Source: Ktedonobacteraceae bacterium
GTDB lineage: Bacteria; Chloroflexota; Ktedonobacteria; Ktedonobacterales; Ktedonobacteraceae
Direction: 5' to 3'
Length of the DNA stretch: 11,814 nt
NCBI GenBank assembly: GCA_014896635.1
Contig: JADBKA010000141.1
Location: 1 to 11,814, forward strand
Position numbers and translations under genes: made by a program. Position 1 is the first letter of the stretch, and each line of letters opens with the position of its first letter. A model generated the notes under the pieces. It saw only the letters and a program-made list of their open reading frames with translations. It was not told where the DNA came from and searched no databases. Positions 1-6,443 of this stretch are shown piece by piece.

Positions 1-102
1 CCTGGTAAGCCTGCCGGGGCTAGAAATCACCGGGATCTGGAAGGAGAGATCTGATCTGCTTTTGCCGGCATCAGCAGGCGCTCTGGTTCAGTCTGGAATA
101 GA

Positions 103-140
103 CTGTCAGGCCCGATAGGGTTCGGGTGGAGTCCTGACAG
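103..140 (+). promoter_or_regulatory. Hairpin in the dnaG leader
   Basis: The arm CTGTCAGG (103-110) is exactly complementary to CCTGACAG (133-140). The inner arm CCCGA (111-115) pairs with TCGGG (122-126), leaving a 6-nt loop and a 6-nt bulge (127-132). The hairpin ends 22 nt before the dnaG start codon and before its ribosome binding site (152-159). No T-run follows, so it is not a standard terminator. It could be an mRNA leader structure or a protein site. The pairing is seen directly; any function is inferred. Confidence 0.4.
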
Positions 141-162
141 GGATTGACCTGAAAAAGGAAGC

Positions 163-2241
163 ATGGCATCGATCATCGAGACAATTAAAGCCAGAGTAGA
201 TGTGGTGGAAGAGATCGGCCTGGTCGTAGCTCTCAAGAAATCGGGGAAGTCTTTTAAAGGACTCTGCCCATTTCACAACGAGCGAACACCTTCTTTCTAC
301 GTTTTTGCGGAGACACAGACCTGGCGCTGTTTTGGCTGTAACGAAGGGGGTGATATTTTCACCTTTGTCCAGAAACAGCAGGGGTTGGAGTTCCGCGAAG
401 CCCTGCAATATCTGGCCGAAAAGGCCGGCATTGCTGTTGAAGAGTACGGCGCTCCCCGCACTGAAGAGGAGCGCGAGGCCAGCTCGGCCCGTGAACGTCT
501 ACGCCAGTTGAACGAAGAGGCGCTGCTCTGGTTCCACCAGGCACTGCTGCGCTCAAAAGAGGCTGCCGGCGCGCGTGCATATATACAGAGCCGGGGGATC
601 TCTGCCGACTCCGTACAGACTTTTGCTCTGGGCTATGCGCTTGACCAGTGGGATGCGCTGACAAAGTATCTGCTCGGTCGCGGGTATAGTGAGCGCGAAC
701 TGGTGATGGCAGGACTGGCGCGGGAGCGCGAGGCGCAGGAAGACGGGCAGAGGGTAGGGGTGTATGATTACTTTAGAAATCGTCTCATTTTTCCTATACG
801 AGACATACGCGGTCGCGTGATCGGCTTTGGCGGGCGTGCGCTGGGCGATTGGAAACCTAAATATCTGAATTCGCCACAGACACTCCTTTTTGAGAAAAAT
901 ACCGTTCTCTATGCAATTGATCTGGCAAAAGATGCTATCAAGCAAGCCGGGCAGGTGATCATCGTGGAAGGGTATGTCGACGCGCTGATTGCTCACCAGT
1001 ATGGCACGAAGCAGACAGTAGCCTGTATTGGGAGTGCCATTACTGAGAAGCACATTCAACAACTGAAAAAGCTGACCAGGCAGGTCACGCTCGCCCTCGA
1101 TCCTGATGCTGCTGGCAGTGCCGCCACCGAGCAGGGAATCGCAGAGGCGCTCAGAACGTTTGATCGCACAGTTGTGCCGGTGCCGCTGCCTGCTGGCAAG
1201 AGCGCCGGGCGAGGCCGGCAGTCAACCTTGCAGCCGCGCGTGATGATTCGCCTGGAAGAGCAGGTGGATGCCGAGATCAATGTGCTCCAGCTGCCGGCAG
1301 GACAGGACCCTGATGAAGTGATCCGTAATGATCTCTCAACCTGGCTCTATGCCGTTGCGCATCCTCTCCCGCTGGTAGATTACTACTTCGTCGTCAAGAC
1401 GGCGGATCTGAATTTGAAAGATCCGACCGGTAAGACTGAAGCGGCCAGGCGTCTATTACCTGTGATAGGGACTATCGGCAACCGTATTAAACGCGATGCA
1501 TATATCCGCAAGCTAGCGGCGATGATCAGTACAGACGAACGTACGCTCTATGCAGAACTGCAAAGAACGCTCAAAGGGCAGAGCATGGCGGGCGTCCTGG
1601 CACAGTTCTCGGAACCATCTGTCCGGCAGGCCGTGAATACACGCGCGGAGAAGAGCAACTCATCACTCCGGCATGTTGCCGGTATCGTGAGCGAGGAGAG
1701 CGGAGAGGCGCCGGTGCAGAGACCTGCCGGTGAGCATCAGCCAGAGAAAGAAACAGTAGGGCTTGACAGAGGAAAGCACTGGAAGATACAATGGGAAGAC
1801 TACCTTATCGGGCTACTTTTGTGTGATCCTGCGGTAGGCCAGCACGTATATGGTATAATAAGTGATGGTGACTTCGCCGGGACAGACACGCGAGAGTTGT
1901 ACCGCATACTCAACTCTATAGGTCAACGTGATTCTTCCCCCTCTCGTCAATCCTTAGAACAACTTGTGCCTGCCGCGCTGCTAGAAACCATAGCCAGGGC
2001 CAGGAAGTGTGTCGAGTCGAGTTCTCCAAAAGATGGAGAGGGTCTTGTTAGAGAAGCCGTCCAGTGCGCAACCAGGCTCAAGCGAATGCGCCTGTTACAA
2101 CTGAATACAGAACTGGAATATCTTATCCGTGAGGCCGCTGACTCCGGTGACAAAGTCCTGGAACGGCAGCTTCGGCAGCAAGTTTTTGAAAATAGAAAGT
2201 TGCTGCGAACTCTGTACACTTCTACGCATTTACATGGGTAG
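163..2241 (+). CDS. dnaG: DNA primase DnaG
   Basis: DnaG makes the short RNA primers that start Okazaki fragments and works with the replicative helicase DnaB. The order of domains is complete. The N-terminal zinc-binding domain has ligands C35, H38, C56 and C59. The RNA-polymerase domain carries Y203-F-R-N-R and G221-F-G-G-R. The TOPRIM metal site has E269 in EGYVD and D313 and D315 in DPDAAG. A variable linker (about 460-540) precedes a weakly conserved C-terminal helicase-binding-like region from W544. The ATG at 163 follows AAAAAGGA (152-159). At 692 residues it is longer than the roughly 580-640 usual for the family. Part of the excess is an insert at about 345-377, between the DPDAAG strand and the LPAGQDPDE loop, and part is the long linker. 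It lies 133 nt upstream of sigA on the same strand, the dnaG-rpoD arrangement known in many bacteria. Identification is secure. Confidence 0.97.
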   Translation: MASIIETIKARVDVVEEIGLVVALKKSGKSFKGLCPFHNERTPSFYVFAETQTWRCFGCNEGGDIFTFVQKQQGLEFREALQYLAEKAGIAVEEYGAPRTEEEREASSARERLRQLNEEALLWFHQALLRSKEAAGARAYIQSRGISADSVQTFALGYALDQWDALTKYLLGRGYSERELVMAGLAREREAQEDGQRVGVYDYFRNRLIFPIRDIRGRVIGFGGRALGDWKPKYLNSPQTLLFEKNTVLYAIDLAKDAIKQAGQVIIVEGYVDALIAHQYGTKQTVACIGSAITEKHIQQLKKLTRQVTLALDPDAAGSAATEQGIAEALRTFDRTVVPVPLPAGKSAGRGRQSTLQPRVMIRLEEQVDAEINVLQLPAGQDPDEVIRNDLSTWLYAVAHPLPLVDYYFVVKTADLNLKDPTGKTEAARRLLPVIGTIGNRIKRDAYIRKLAAMISTDERTLYAELQRTLKGQSMAGVLAQFSEPSVRQAVNTRAEKSNSSLRHVAGIVSEESGEAPVQRPAGEHQPEKETVGLDRGKHWKIQWEDYLIGLLLCDPAVGQHVYGIISDGDFAGTDTRELYRILNSIGQRDSSPSRQSLEQLVPAALLETIARARKCVESSSPKDGEGLVREAVQCATRLKRMRLLQLNTELEYLIREAADSGDKVLERQLRQQVFENRKLLRTLYTSTHLHG
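1763..1792 (+). promoter_or_regulatory. Candidate internal promoter within dnaG, reading toward sigA
   Basis: A perfect -35 hexamer TTGACA (1763-1768) is followed after 18 bp by TACAAT (1787-1792), five of six matches to the -10 consensus. It lies inside the linker/C-terminal part of dnaG and points toward sigA, whose start codon is about 580 nt downstream. In E. coli, extra rpoD promoters lie inside dnaG, so such a site has precedent. The hexamers are seen directly; activity is inferred. Confidence 0.4.
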
Positions 2242-2303
2242 GAAAAAATAGAGGAGTGAGAGTCCTCATAAGATCGTGAAATCATTTTTCTATAAACGCA
2301 AGC

Positions 2304-2359
2304 CAGAAAACAGGATTCTTTCTTCATTATCCAATTTATCGTAACGCGCCTGTTTTCTG
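2304..2359 (+). promoter_or_regulatory. Inverted repeat immediately upstream of the sigA ribosome binding site
   Basis: CAGAAAACAGG (2304-2314) and CCTGTTTTCTG (2349-2359) are perfect 11-bp complements separated by 34 nt. The right arm ends just before the Shine-Dalgarno AGGGGG (2361-2366). In mRNA this would form a stem next to the ribosome binding site; in DNA it could be a paired protein site. The rest of the 133-nt dnaG-sigA gap is AT-rich, and I found no convincing -35/-10 pair in it. Confidence 0.45.
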
Positions 2360-2374
2360 AAGGGGGATGCCAGA

Positions 2375-3667
2375 ATGGTGAATCGGGATCATGACGTAGA
2401 TGTAATGGATCGGGTACAAAATGAGCAGGCTGATGTGAGCGTAGGACCAATGGACGTCACGTTCGCTATTGAATCTTTTAATGAGTCCTTGCTGAAGACG
2501 ACCGATACAGTTTTTGAGATTGATGCAGTAGGTCATCACGCTCATACCACTGCTGATGGAAGCCTGATGGCTCCTATCGGCGAAGGTGAGTTGTCTGACC
2601 TGTTCAAACTACAGGACGAAGAGTCTATGGACGCCCTGGATCAGAACAAAGAGCCTCCTCCTGATTGGGAGCCAGGACCGGAAGATGTTGTGGATATCGA
2701 TGCCGATATCCTGGCAGGCCATAAGTGGGAAGAGCTACAGGATGGCCTCGGTATCGCTATCGCTGACCTGGAGAGTAGTTTAGATGACCCTGTACGCATG
2801 TACCTGCGTGAGATCGGGCGCGTCCCTCTGCTGACCGCTGAGGAAGAGGTGCGCCTGGCCCAACTGATGGAGCGGGGCAAACAGGAGCGTTTGCGCGCCG
2901 AGCGCCTCAAGATCACGCCTAACCGCCGCTACATTGAAGAGGGCGACGAGGCTCAGCGCCGCCTGACCGAGGCCAATCTGCGCCTGGTGGTCAGCGTGGC
3001 GAAGAAGTATATTGGCCGGGGCATGAGTCTGCTGGACCTGATCCAGGAAGGCAACATTGGCCTGATCCGCGCAGTCGAGAAGTTCGACTACAGCAAGGGA
3101 TTCAAGTTCAGCACGTACGCAACCTGGTGGATTCGTCAGGCCATCACACGCGCTATCGCCGACCAGGCTCGTACTATCCGTATCCCTGTCCACATGGTGG
3201 AGACGATTAACCGCCTTATCCGCATCAGTCGTCGCCTGTTGCAGGATCTTGGCCGCGAACCGACGTCGGAAGAGATCGCGGCACAAATGGATATCAGCCC
3301 GGAGAAGGTGCGCGAGATCATCAAGGTCAGCCAGGAGCCGGTCAGCCTGGAAACTCCTATCGGGGAAGAGGATGATAGCCACCTGGGCGATTTCCTCGAA
3401 GATCATACGGCGCTGGCCCCGGCGGAAGCCGCCAGTCACCAGCTCCTCAAGGAGCAGGTGGAAGATGTGCTGGCTAGCCTGACTGAGCGCGAGCGCAAGG
3501 TGCTTCAACTGCGTTTTGGCCTCGACGATGGTCGTAGTCGCACACTGGAAGAGGTCGGCAAGGAGTTCCATGTGACTCGTGAGCGCATCCGCCAGATTGA
3601 GGCGAAAGCCCTGCGCAAGCTGCGCCATCCGAGTCGTAGCCGCAAGCTGAAAGATTACCTGGACTAA
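2375..3667 (+). CDS. sigA: Primary RNA polymerase sigma factor (SigA/RpoD, sigma-70 family group 1)
   Basis: This subunit directs RNA polymerase to -35/-10 promoters of housekeeping genes. Region 1.2 starts at D137 ([12 protein letters not shown]). Region 2 spans about 197-267, with the -10 recognition helix T247-Y-A-T-W-W-I-R-Q. Region 3 follows. Region 4.2 has the helix-turn-helix R389-T-L-E-E-V-G to R402-E-R-I-R-Q-I-E-A-K for the -35 box. The protein ends LKDYLD, the usual end of this family. The ATG at 2375 follows AGGGGG (2361-2366). Residues 1-136 are acidic and low in recognisable similarity, in place of a clear region 1.1. Only a short spacer of about 25 residues lies between regions 1.2 and 2. 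The intact regions 1.2-4.2 and the position after dnaG make this the essential sigma factor rather than an alternative one. Confidence 0.96.
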   Translation: MVNRDHDVDVMDRVQNEQADVSVGPMDVTFAIESFNESLLKTTDTVFEIDAVGHHAHTTADGSLMAPIGEGELSDLFKLQDEESMDALDQNKEPPPDWEPGPEDVVDIDADILAGHKWEELQDGLGIAIADLESSLDDPVRMYLREIGRVPLLTAEEEVRLAQLMERGKQERLRAERLKITPNRRYIEEGDEAQRRLTEANLRLVVSVAKKYIGRGMSLLDLIQEGNIGLIRAVEKFDYSKGFKFSTYATWWIRQAITRAIADQARTIRIPVHMVETINRLIRISRRLLQDLGREPTSEEIAAQMDISPEKVREIIKVSQEPVSLETPIGEEDDSHLGDFLEDHTALAPAEAASHQLLKEQVEDVLASLTERERKVLQLRFGLDDGRSRTLEEVGKEFHVTRERIRQIEAKALRKLRHPSRSRKLKDYLD

Positions 3668-3709
3668 CAAAGAGCAGAGAGCCTGCATAGACTCTCTGCT
3701 CTTTGTTAG
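3664..3709 (+). terminator. 18-bp perfect hairpin at the end of sigA
   Basis: The arms CTAACAAAGAGCAGAGAG (3664-3681) and CTCTCTGCTCTTTGTTAG (3692-3709) are perfect complements around a 10-nt loop. The sigA stop codon TAA lies inside the left arm. A clean T-run does not follow, but the right arm itself ends in U-rich sequence. It is probably a transcription terminator or mRNA 3'-end stabiliser, and it could act in both directions. Confidence 0.6.
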
Positions 3710-3727
3710 TCTGCTGTGTTCCCCCGC

Positions 3728-3757
3728 CAGGGGGCTTTGCCCCCTGAACCCTTTTTT
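3728..3757 (+). terminator. GC-rich hairpin followed by T-run, possible second sigA terminator
   Basis: CAGGGGGC (3728-3735) pairs with GCCCCCTG (3739-3746) across a TTT loop. After AACCC comes TTTTTT (3752-3757). The form suits a rho-independent terminator on the + strand, second in line after the 3664-3709 hairpin. The compact GC stem also looks like a dispersed intergenic repeat, which a genome-wide search would decide. Confidence 0.45.
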
Positions 3758-3771
3758 CCGTATACCTCTCC

Positions 3772-3791
3772 AAAAAACCTCTCCTTGAGAG
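3772..3791 (-). terminator. Possible rho-independent terminator of the lipoprotein gene
   Basis: Read on the minus strand, CTCTC, a 3-nt loop AAG and GAGAG (3791-3779) are followed by G and six T (3777-3772). It lies 15 nt beyond the stop codon of the minus-strand lipoprotein gene. The 5-bp stem is short, so confidence is moderate. Confidence 0.4.
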
Positions 3792-3805
3792 CGCCTCTGG
3801 ACCTT

Positions 3806-4675
3806 CTAACCCAGGATGTTCCCCGGATTGTCGGTTGGAGTGGCATTGGTTGGCGGGGTGATCGTGACCGGATCGTTGAACTTGCTCAGGTCAACGGTCG
3901 TATCGAGGTTAGCTGTCAGGCTCGACGACGCCGAACCCTGGATGCCGCTGGTGTCCGCTACCAGGTTGAGCTTCAACGCCGTGCGGTGCAGGTAGAACTG
4001 GCTCTCGTCAATCCAGACATCGGCAGTTGATTTGAAGGACTTTGTTCGGTTCAGGACCTCATCAATGTTCTGCTGTCCCACCAGACTCTTCAACTGCGGA
4101 TTCTCGTTGAACATGGCCCGCACTGCGTCCTTGTCGAGGTCGGCGGTGATATGGCGCAGATTCTGCCCGTTGAGGGCTTCTATGCCGTGATCGGTGATGG
4201 TGGCATGCGAGACCAGGCCGAGCAGGCTCTTCTGGTCAATGGTGACGCCGGCGAAGGGATTGCCAACCAGGCCCTGATAGCGGCTCCTGTCCAGCACATA
4301 CCACTGGCCGCGCGCATTCTGGATATAGACGTTGTTGCCCTGCAAGACCTGGGCAATGTGGGTGTTCTGGTTGACGGTGAGCTTGAGCTGCTCCTGGTCT
4401 GGCAGTATTACATCGCCGCTGCCTGTAATGTTCGCTGTATAATTGGCCGGCGCTGCTTTGCCGTTGCTGGCACCTTCTGTCTGGACGCCGCTGTTGGATT
4501 GCAGTTCAATGTGGACTGTCTTGAGCTTCTGCATGGCGCTTCCGCTGTTCTGCAAGACCTGGAGCGGCGTCAGCGAACTGGAAGTGGCACTGCCTGCCGG
4601 GCTGCATGCGCTGAGCAGCAGTAAAGCGCCGGCAAAGAGGCTGAGCAACAGTAGCGTATTTTTCCGTAATATCAT
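3806..4675 (-). CDS. LppX/LprG-like lipoprotein
   Basis: A predicted exported lipoprotein of 289 residues. The N-terminus has a basic start (ILRKN), a leucine-rich hydrophobic core and the lipobox L-S-A-C, with the lipidated cysteine at residue 24. A short Ser/Thr/Pro-rich linker follows. The mature part begins with LQNSGSAMQKLKTVHIELQSN and ends with DLSKFNDPVTITPPTNA. Both segments resemble the LppX_LprAFG fold family, whose members hold lipids or glycolipids in a hydrophobic cavity outside the membrane. I chose the ATG at 4675, with AGGAGA (minus strand, 4690-4685) nine bases upstream. A TTG at 4678 is in frame just before it and would add one residue. It converges on sigA and diverges from the acetyltransferase gene. 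The signal peptide is clear; the family call rests on recognition of pattern. The ligand is unknown. Confidence 0.72.
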   Translation of the reverse strand: MILRKNTLLLLSLFAGALLLLSACSPAGSATSSSLTPLQVLQNSGSAMQKLKTVHIELQSNSGVQTEGASNGKAAPANYTANITGSGDVILPDQEQLKLTVNQNTHIAQVLQGNNVYIQNARGQWYVLDRSRYQGLVGNPFAGVTIDQKSLLGLVSHATITDHGIEALNGQNLRHITADLDKDAVRAMFNENPQLKSLVGQQNIDEVLNRTKSFKSTADVWIDESQFYLHRTALKLNLVADTSGIQGSASSSLTANLDTTVDLSKFNDPVTITPPTNATPTDNPGNILG

Positions 4676-4743
4676 CAATAGGTATCTCCTCTAAATCTAT
4701 GAAGAACGCATTTGGTGCATACATACTATTCTCTACTAATACG

Positions 4744-4763
4744 AACGATCAGAGCTGGTCGTT
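4744..4763. promoter_or_regulatory. 20-bp near-perfect palindrome upstream of the lipoprotein gene
   Basis: AACGATCAGAGCTGGTCGTT is symmetric except for one T/G position and its two central bases. It lies 69-88 bp upstream of the lipoprotein start codon. A dyad of this size is typical of dimeric repressor operators; it could also fold as an RNA hairpin in a leader. No regulator gene is next to it in the window. Confidence 0.35.
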
Positions 4764-4833
4764 TCTGCTGCACTGTATAAAGGGAAGATAGGAAGGCGCT
4801 TGATACTACCTTGTGTTCAGATGGACAAAAAGC

Positions 4834-4869
4834 GCAAGCATCTTGCCCGTCCCGCCACCGGCGGGACGG
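4834..4869. repeat. Two adjacent stem-loops, possible dispersed repeat
   Basis: GCAAG-CAT-CTTGC (4834-4846) is followed directly by CCGTCCCGCC-ACC-GGCGGGACGG (4847-4869), a perfect 10-bp stem with a 3-nt loop. On the minus strand the pair is followed by CGCTTTTTG, which resembles a terminator, but no minus-strand gene ends here. The compact double hairpin looks like a palindromic intergenic repeat unit; copy number is unknown. Confidence 0.4.
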
Positions 4870-4891
4870 ATCTCGACGGGTATCAAAATTC

Positions 4892-4927
4892 CATCCCATG
4901 TTGCTTTCAGAGAAGCAACATGGGATG
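4892..4927. repeat. 15-bp perfect inverted repeat with 6-nt loop
   Basis: CATCCCATGTTGCTT (4892-4906) and AAGCAACATGGGATG (4913-4927) are exact complements around TCAGAG. The repeat ends eight bases before the -35 box of the acetyltransferase promoter, so it would not be in that transcript. It may be a protein binding site, the end of a short repeat element or a terminator-like barrier isolating the promoter; no T-run follows on the + strand. Confidence 0.5.
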
Positions 4928-4935
4928 ATATCCTC

Positions 4936-4963
4936 TTGACTGAAGTGAACTTCAGATTATACT
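4936..4963 (+). promoter_or_regulatory. Promoter of the acetyltransferase gene with a palindromic operator candidate
   Basis: TTGACT (4936-4941) and TATACT (4958-4963) are separated by 16 bp, a good sigma-70-type promoter. The perfect 16-bp palindrome CTGAAGTGAACTTCAG (4940-4955) begins in the -35 box and fills most of the spacer. The predicted start is near 4970, giving a short leader to the ATG at 4997. A dyad between the two boxes recalls MerR-type sites, though those usually have 19-20-bp spacers; a repressor that blocks polymerase fits as well. Confidence 0.62.
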
Positions 4964-4996
4964 ATCACTAGTATTCACGAGGGAGACACATTTTTT

Positions 4997-5557
4997 ATGA
5001 CCACAAAACTACTTCTACACTTTGCGCTGGATAAAGACATCACGTTGCGCGTTCTCTCCGAGGATGATGCCCCGGCGCTGTTCGATCTGGTGAATCGTAA
5101 TCGTGCGCACCTGCGCCAGTGGCTGCCCTGGGTCGATGCTACCCGTACTGTCGAGGACGAAGTGCAGTTCGTACGCGCCAGCTTGCAGCAGTACGAGCAG
5201 AACAACGGTCCTACGTGCGCGATCTGGTACAGAGGGCAGATCGCGGGTACAATTGGCTATCATGGTATTGATTGGACCAACCGCAAAGTGGAGATCGGCT
5301 ACTGGCTCGGTGAAGCTTTTCAGGGCAAGGGTCTGATGACAAAAGCCTGCCGACGCCTGATCACTTATGCTTTTGCAGATCTGGGGTTGAACCGCGTTGA
5401 GATTCGCTGTGCTGTGGAGAATAAACGCAGCCGGGCCATTCCAGAACGCCTCGGCTTTACGCAGGAGGGCATCTGCCGCCAGGCGGGCCTGTTATATGAT
5501 CATTATGTCGATCTTGTGCTCTATGGACTGCTCGCCAGTGAGTGGCATAAAGATTAA
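4997..5557 (+). CDS. GNAT-family N-acetyltransferase, RimJ/RimL type
   Basis: A cytoplasmic acetyltransferase that would move the acetyl group of acetyl-CoA to an amine, either a protein N-terminus as in RimL or a small molecule. The 186 residues cover one whole GNAT domain. It starts with the strand DITLRVLSEDDAPALFDLVNRNRAHLRQWLPWV, typical of the RimL branch. Motif A, the acetyl-CoA pyrophosphate loop, is Q109-G-K-G-L-M. It ends with the NKRSRAIPERLGFTQEG segment usual for motif B. The ATG at 4997 follows GGGAG (4981-4985) with a T-rich gap of 11 nt. It has its own promoter (4936-4963) and converges with the crotonase gene, only 22 nt away, with no clear terminator between. Substrate cannot be read from the sequence. 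Confidence 0.9.
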   Translation: MTTKLLLHFALDKDITLRVLSEDDAPALFDLVNRNRAHLRQWLPWVDATRTVEDEVQFVRASLQQYEQNNGPTCAIWYRGQIAGTIGYHGIDWTNRKVEIGYWLGEAFQGKGLMTKACRRLITYAFADLGLNRVEIRCAVENKRSRAIPERLGFTQEGICRQAGLLYDHYVDLVLYGLLASEWHKD

Positions 5558-5579
5558 ACATGGCGTTCTCTTCTCTTCT

Positions 5580-6389
5580 CTATCTTCCCTGCCACTTTGG
5601 TTTACGTTTCTCGACATAAGCGCGGATGCCCTCGGCGAAGTCCTGGCTGGTATAGATACGCGCCAGCACATCGTCGAAAGGGATATCGGGCTGACTGGCG
5701 CGCAGGCGGCGGCGCGCCTCTTTGGCGGCCCACATGGTGAGTGGGGCATGCAGGCTAACCTGGCGGGCAATCTCGTTCACGTGGGCGAAAATGCGCTCCT
5801 CGTCGATGATTTCGGTCAGGAAGCCGTACTGTAAAGCTTCCTCAGCAGTAAATAACCTGGCGGTAAAGAGCATTTCGCTGACGCGCATTGTGCCGAAGGC
5901 AGTTTCCAGCCGCGCGTAGTTCTTGAGGCTGAGCGCATTGCCCATTGTGCGGGCAATGGGAGCGCCGAAGCGCGAGATGGGCGTGGCATAGCGCAGATCG
6001 CAGGCAGCAGACAGGAAAAGGCCGGCGCCGACGGCGTAGCCGTGAATGGCAGCAATGACCGGTTTGGGGAAGCCCTCAACCTTCTCGAAGATTGCTTCCA
6101 TCTTTCTTTCGTAGCGCAGCCCTTCCGCTACAGTGAATCCCTGAAACTGGGCAATATCGGTGCCTGCCGCGAATGCCTTGCCCGCGCCGCGCATGATAAC
6201 GGCACGGATAGTATCGTTGTGTACCAGGTAATCCAGGTGGGATTCCAGTTGCTGGTACATCGTCCAGGTGAGCGCGTTAAGCGCAGCGGGACGCGAGATA
6301 GTGAGGGTAGCGACCGGCCCGATCAGTTCGAGCAGAACTTTCCCTTCTTCTTGCTGGTTGGTAAATTCTTGCGTTGACATCGGCGGCAT
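5580..6389 (-). CDS. Crotonase-superfamily protein (enoyl-CoA hydratase/isomerase-like)
   Basis: A CoA-thioester enzyme of the crotonase fold, about 269 residues, full length. Residue numbers use the ATG at 6389. The N-terminal part has VATLTISRPAALNAL. The first oxyanion-hole loop is FAAGTD (73-78). The second is HGYAVGAG (116-123), leading to ACDLRYA. The C-terminal part continues through EALQYGFLTEI, usual for the family. However, the position of the classical hydratase Glu144 (rat numbering) is F125, and that of Glu164 is I145 in RFGAPIART. Simple enoyl-CoA hydration is therefore doubtful; isomerase, hydrolase, decarboxylase or carnitine-CoA-type roles are open. A GAAGGGAAGGGAG purine tract precedes ATGs at 6389 and 6380, so either may be used; a GTG at 6404 overlaps the tract and is less likely. 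It lies 54 nt downstream of the oxidoreductase gene on the same strand. Confidence 0.88.
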   Translation of the reverse strand: MPPMSTQEFTNQQEEGKVLLELIGPVATLTISRPAALNALTWTMYQQLESHLDYLVHNDTIRAVIMRGAGKAFAAGTDIAQFQGFTVAEGLRYERKMEAIFEKVEGFPKPVIAAIHGYAVGAGLFLSAACDLRYATPISRFGAPIARTMGNALSLKNYARLETAFGTMRVSEMLFTARLFTAEEALQYGFLTEIIDEERIFAHVNEIARQVSLHAPLTMWAAKEARRRLRASQPDIPFDDVLARIYTSQDFAEGIRAYVEKRKPKWQGR

Positions 6390-6443
6390 CTCCCTTCCCT
6401 TCACCAGTGTGCAGATTGCTCTATGCCGCCTATTGTACCACGT

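Larger units (their letters stand above)
4676..4996. other. Divergent intergenic control region (321 bp) without a gene
   Basis: No credible coding sequence is present. The region holds, in order: the lipoprotein ribosome binding site (4685-4690), a near-perfect 20-bp palindrome (4744-4763), three successive stem-loops (4834-4846, 4847-4869, 4892-4927) and a promoter with a palindrome in its spacer (4936-4963). I found no convincing minus-strand -35/-10 pair for the lipoprotein gene. Confidence 0.6.

Noticed and set aside
1..118. Possible end of an upstream gene at the window edge
   Set aside because: Two short frames are open from the edge (stops near 52 and 116), but neither peptide is recognisable, so no partial gene is claimed.
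1854..1859. Perfect TATAAT inside dnaG
   Set aside because: No acceptable -35 box at 16-18 bp upstream, unlike the pair at 1763-1792.
2780..3688. Long open frame of 302 residues on the strand opposite sigA
   Set aside because: It mirrors the codon structure of sigA, has no ribosome binding site or recognisable domain and lies over a conserved gene.
4826..4869. Minus-strand terminator made by the hairpins and the AAAAA run
   Set aside because: No minus-strand gene ends nearby; described as a hairpin repeat instead.
6405..6443. TACAAT box (minus strand, 6437-6432) as a separate crotonase promoter
   Set aside because: No matching -35 box, and the short gap suits co-transcription with the oxidoreductase gene.
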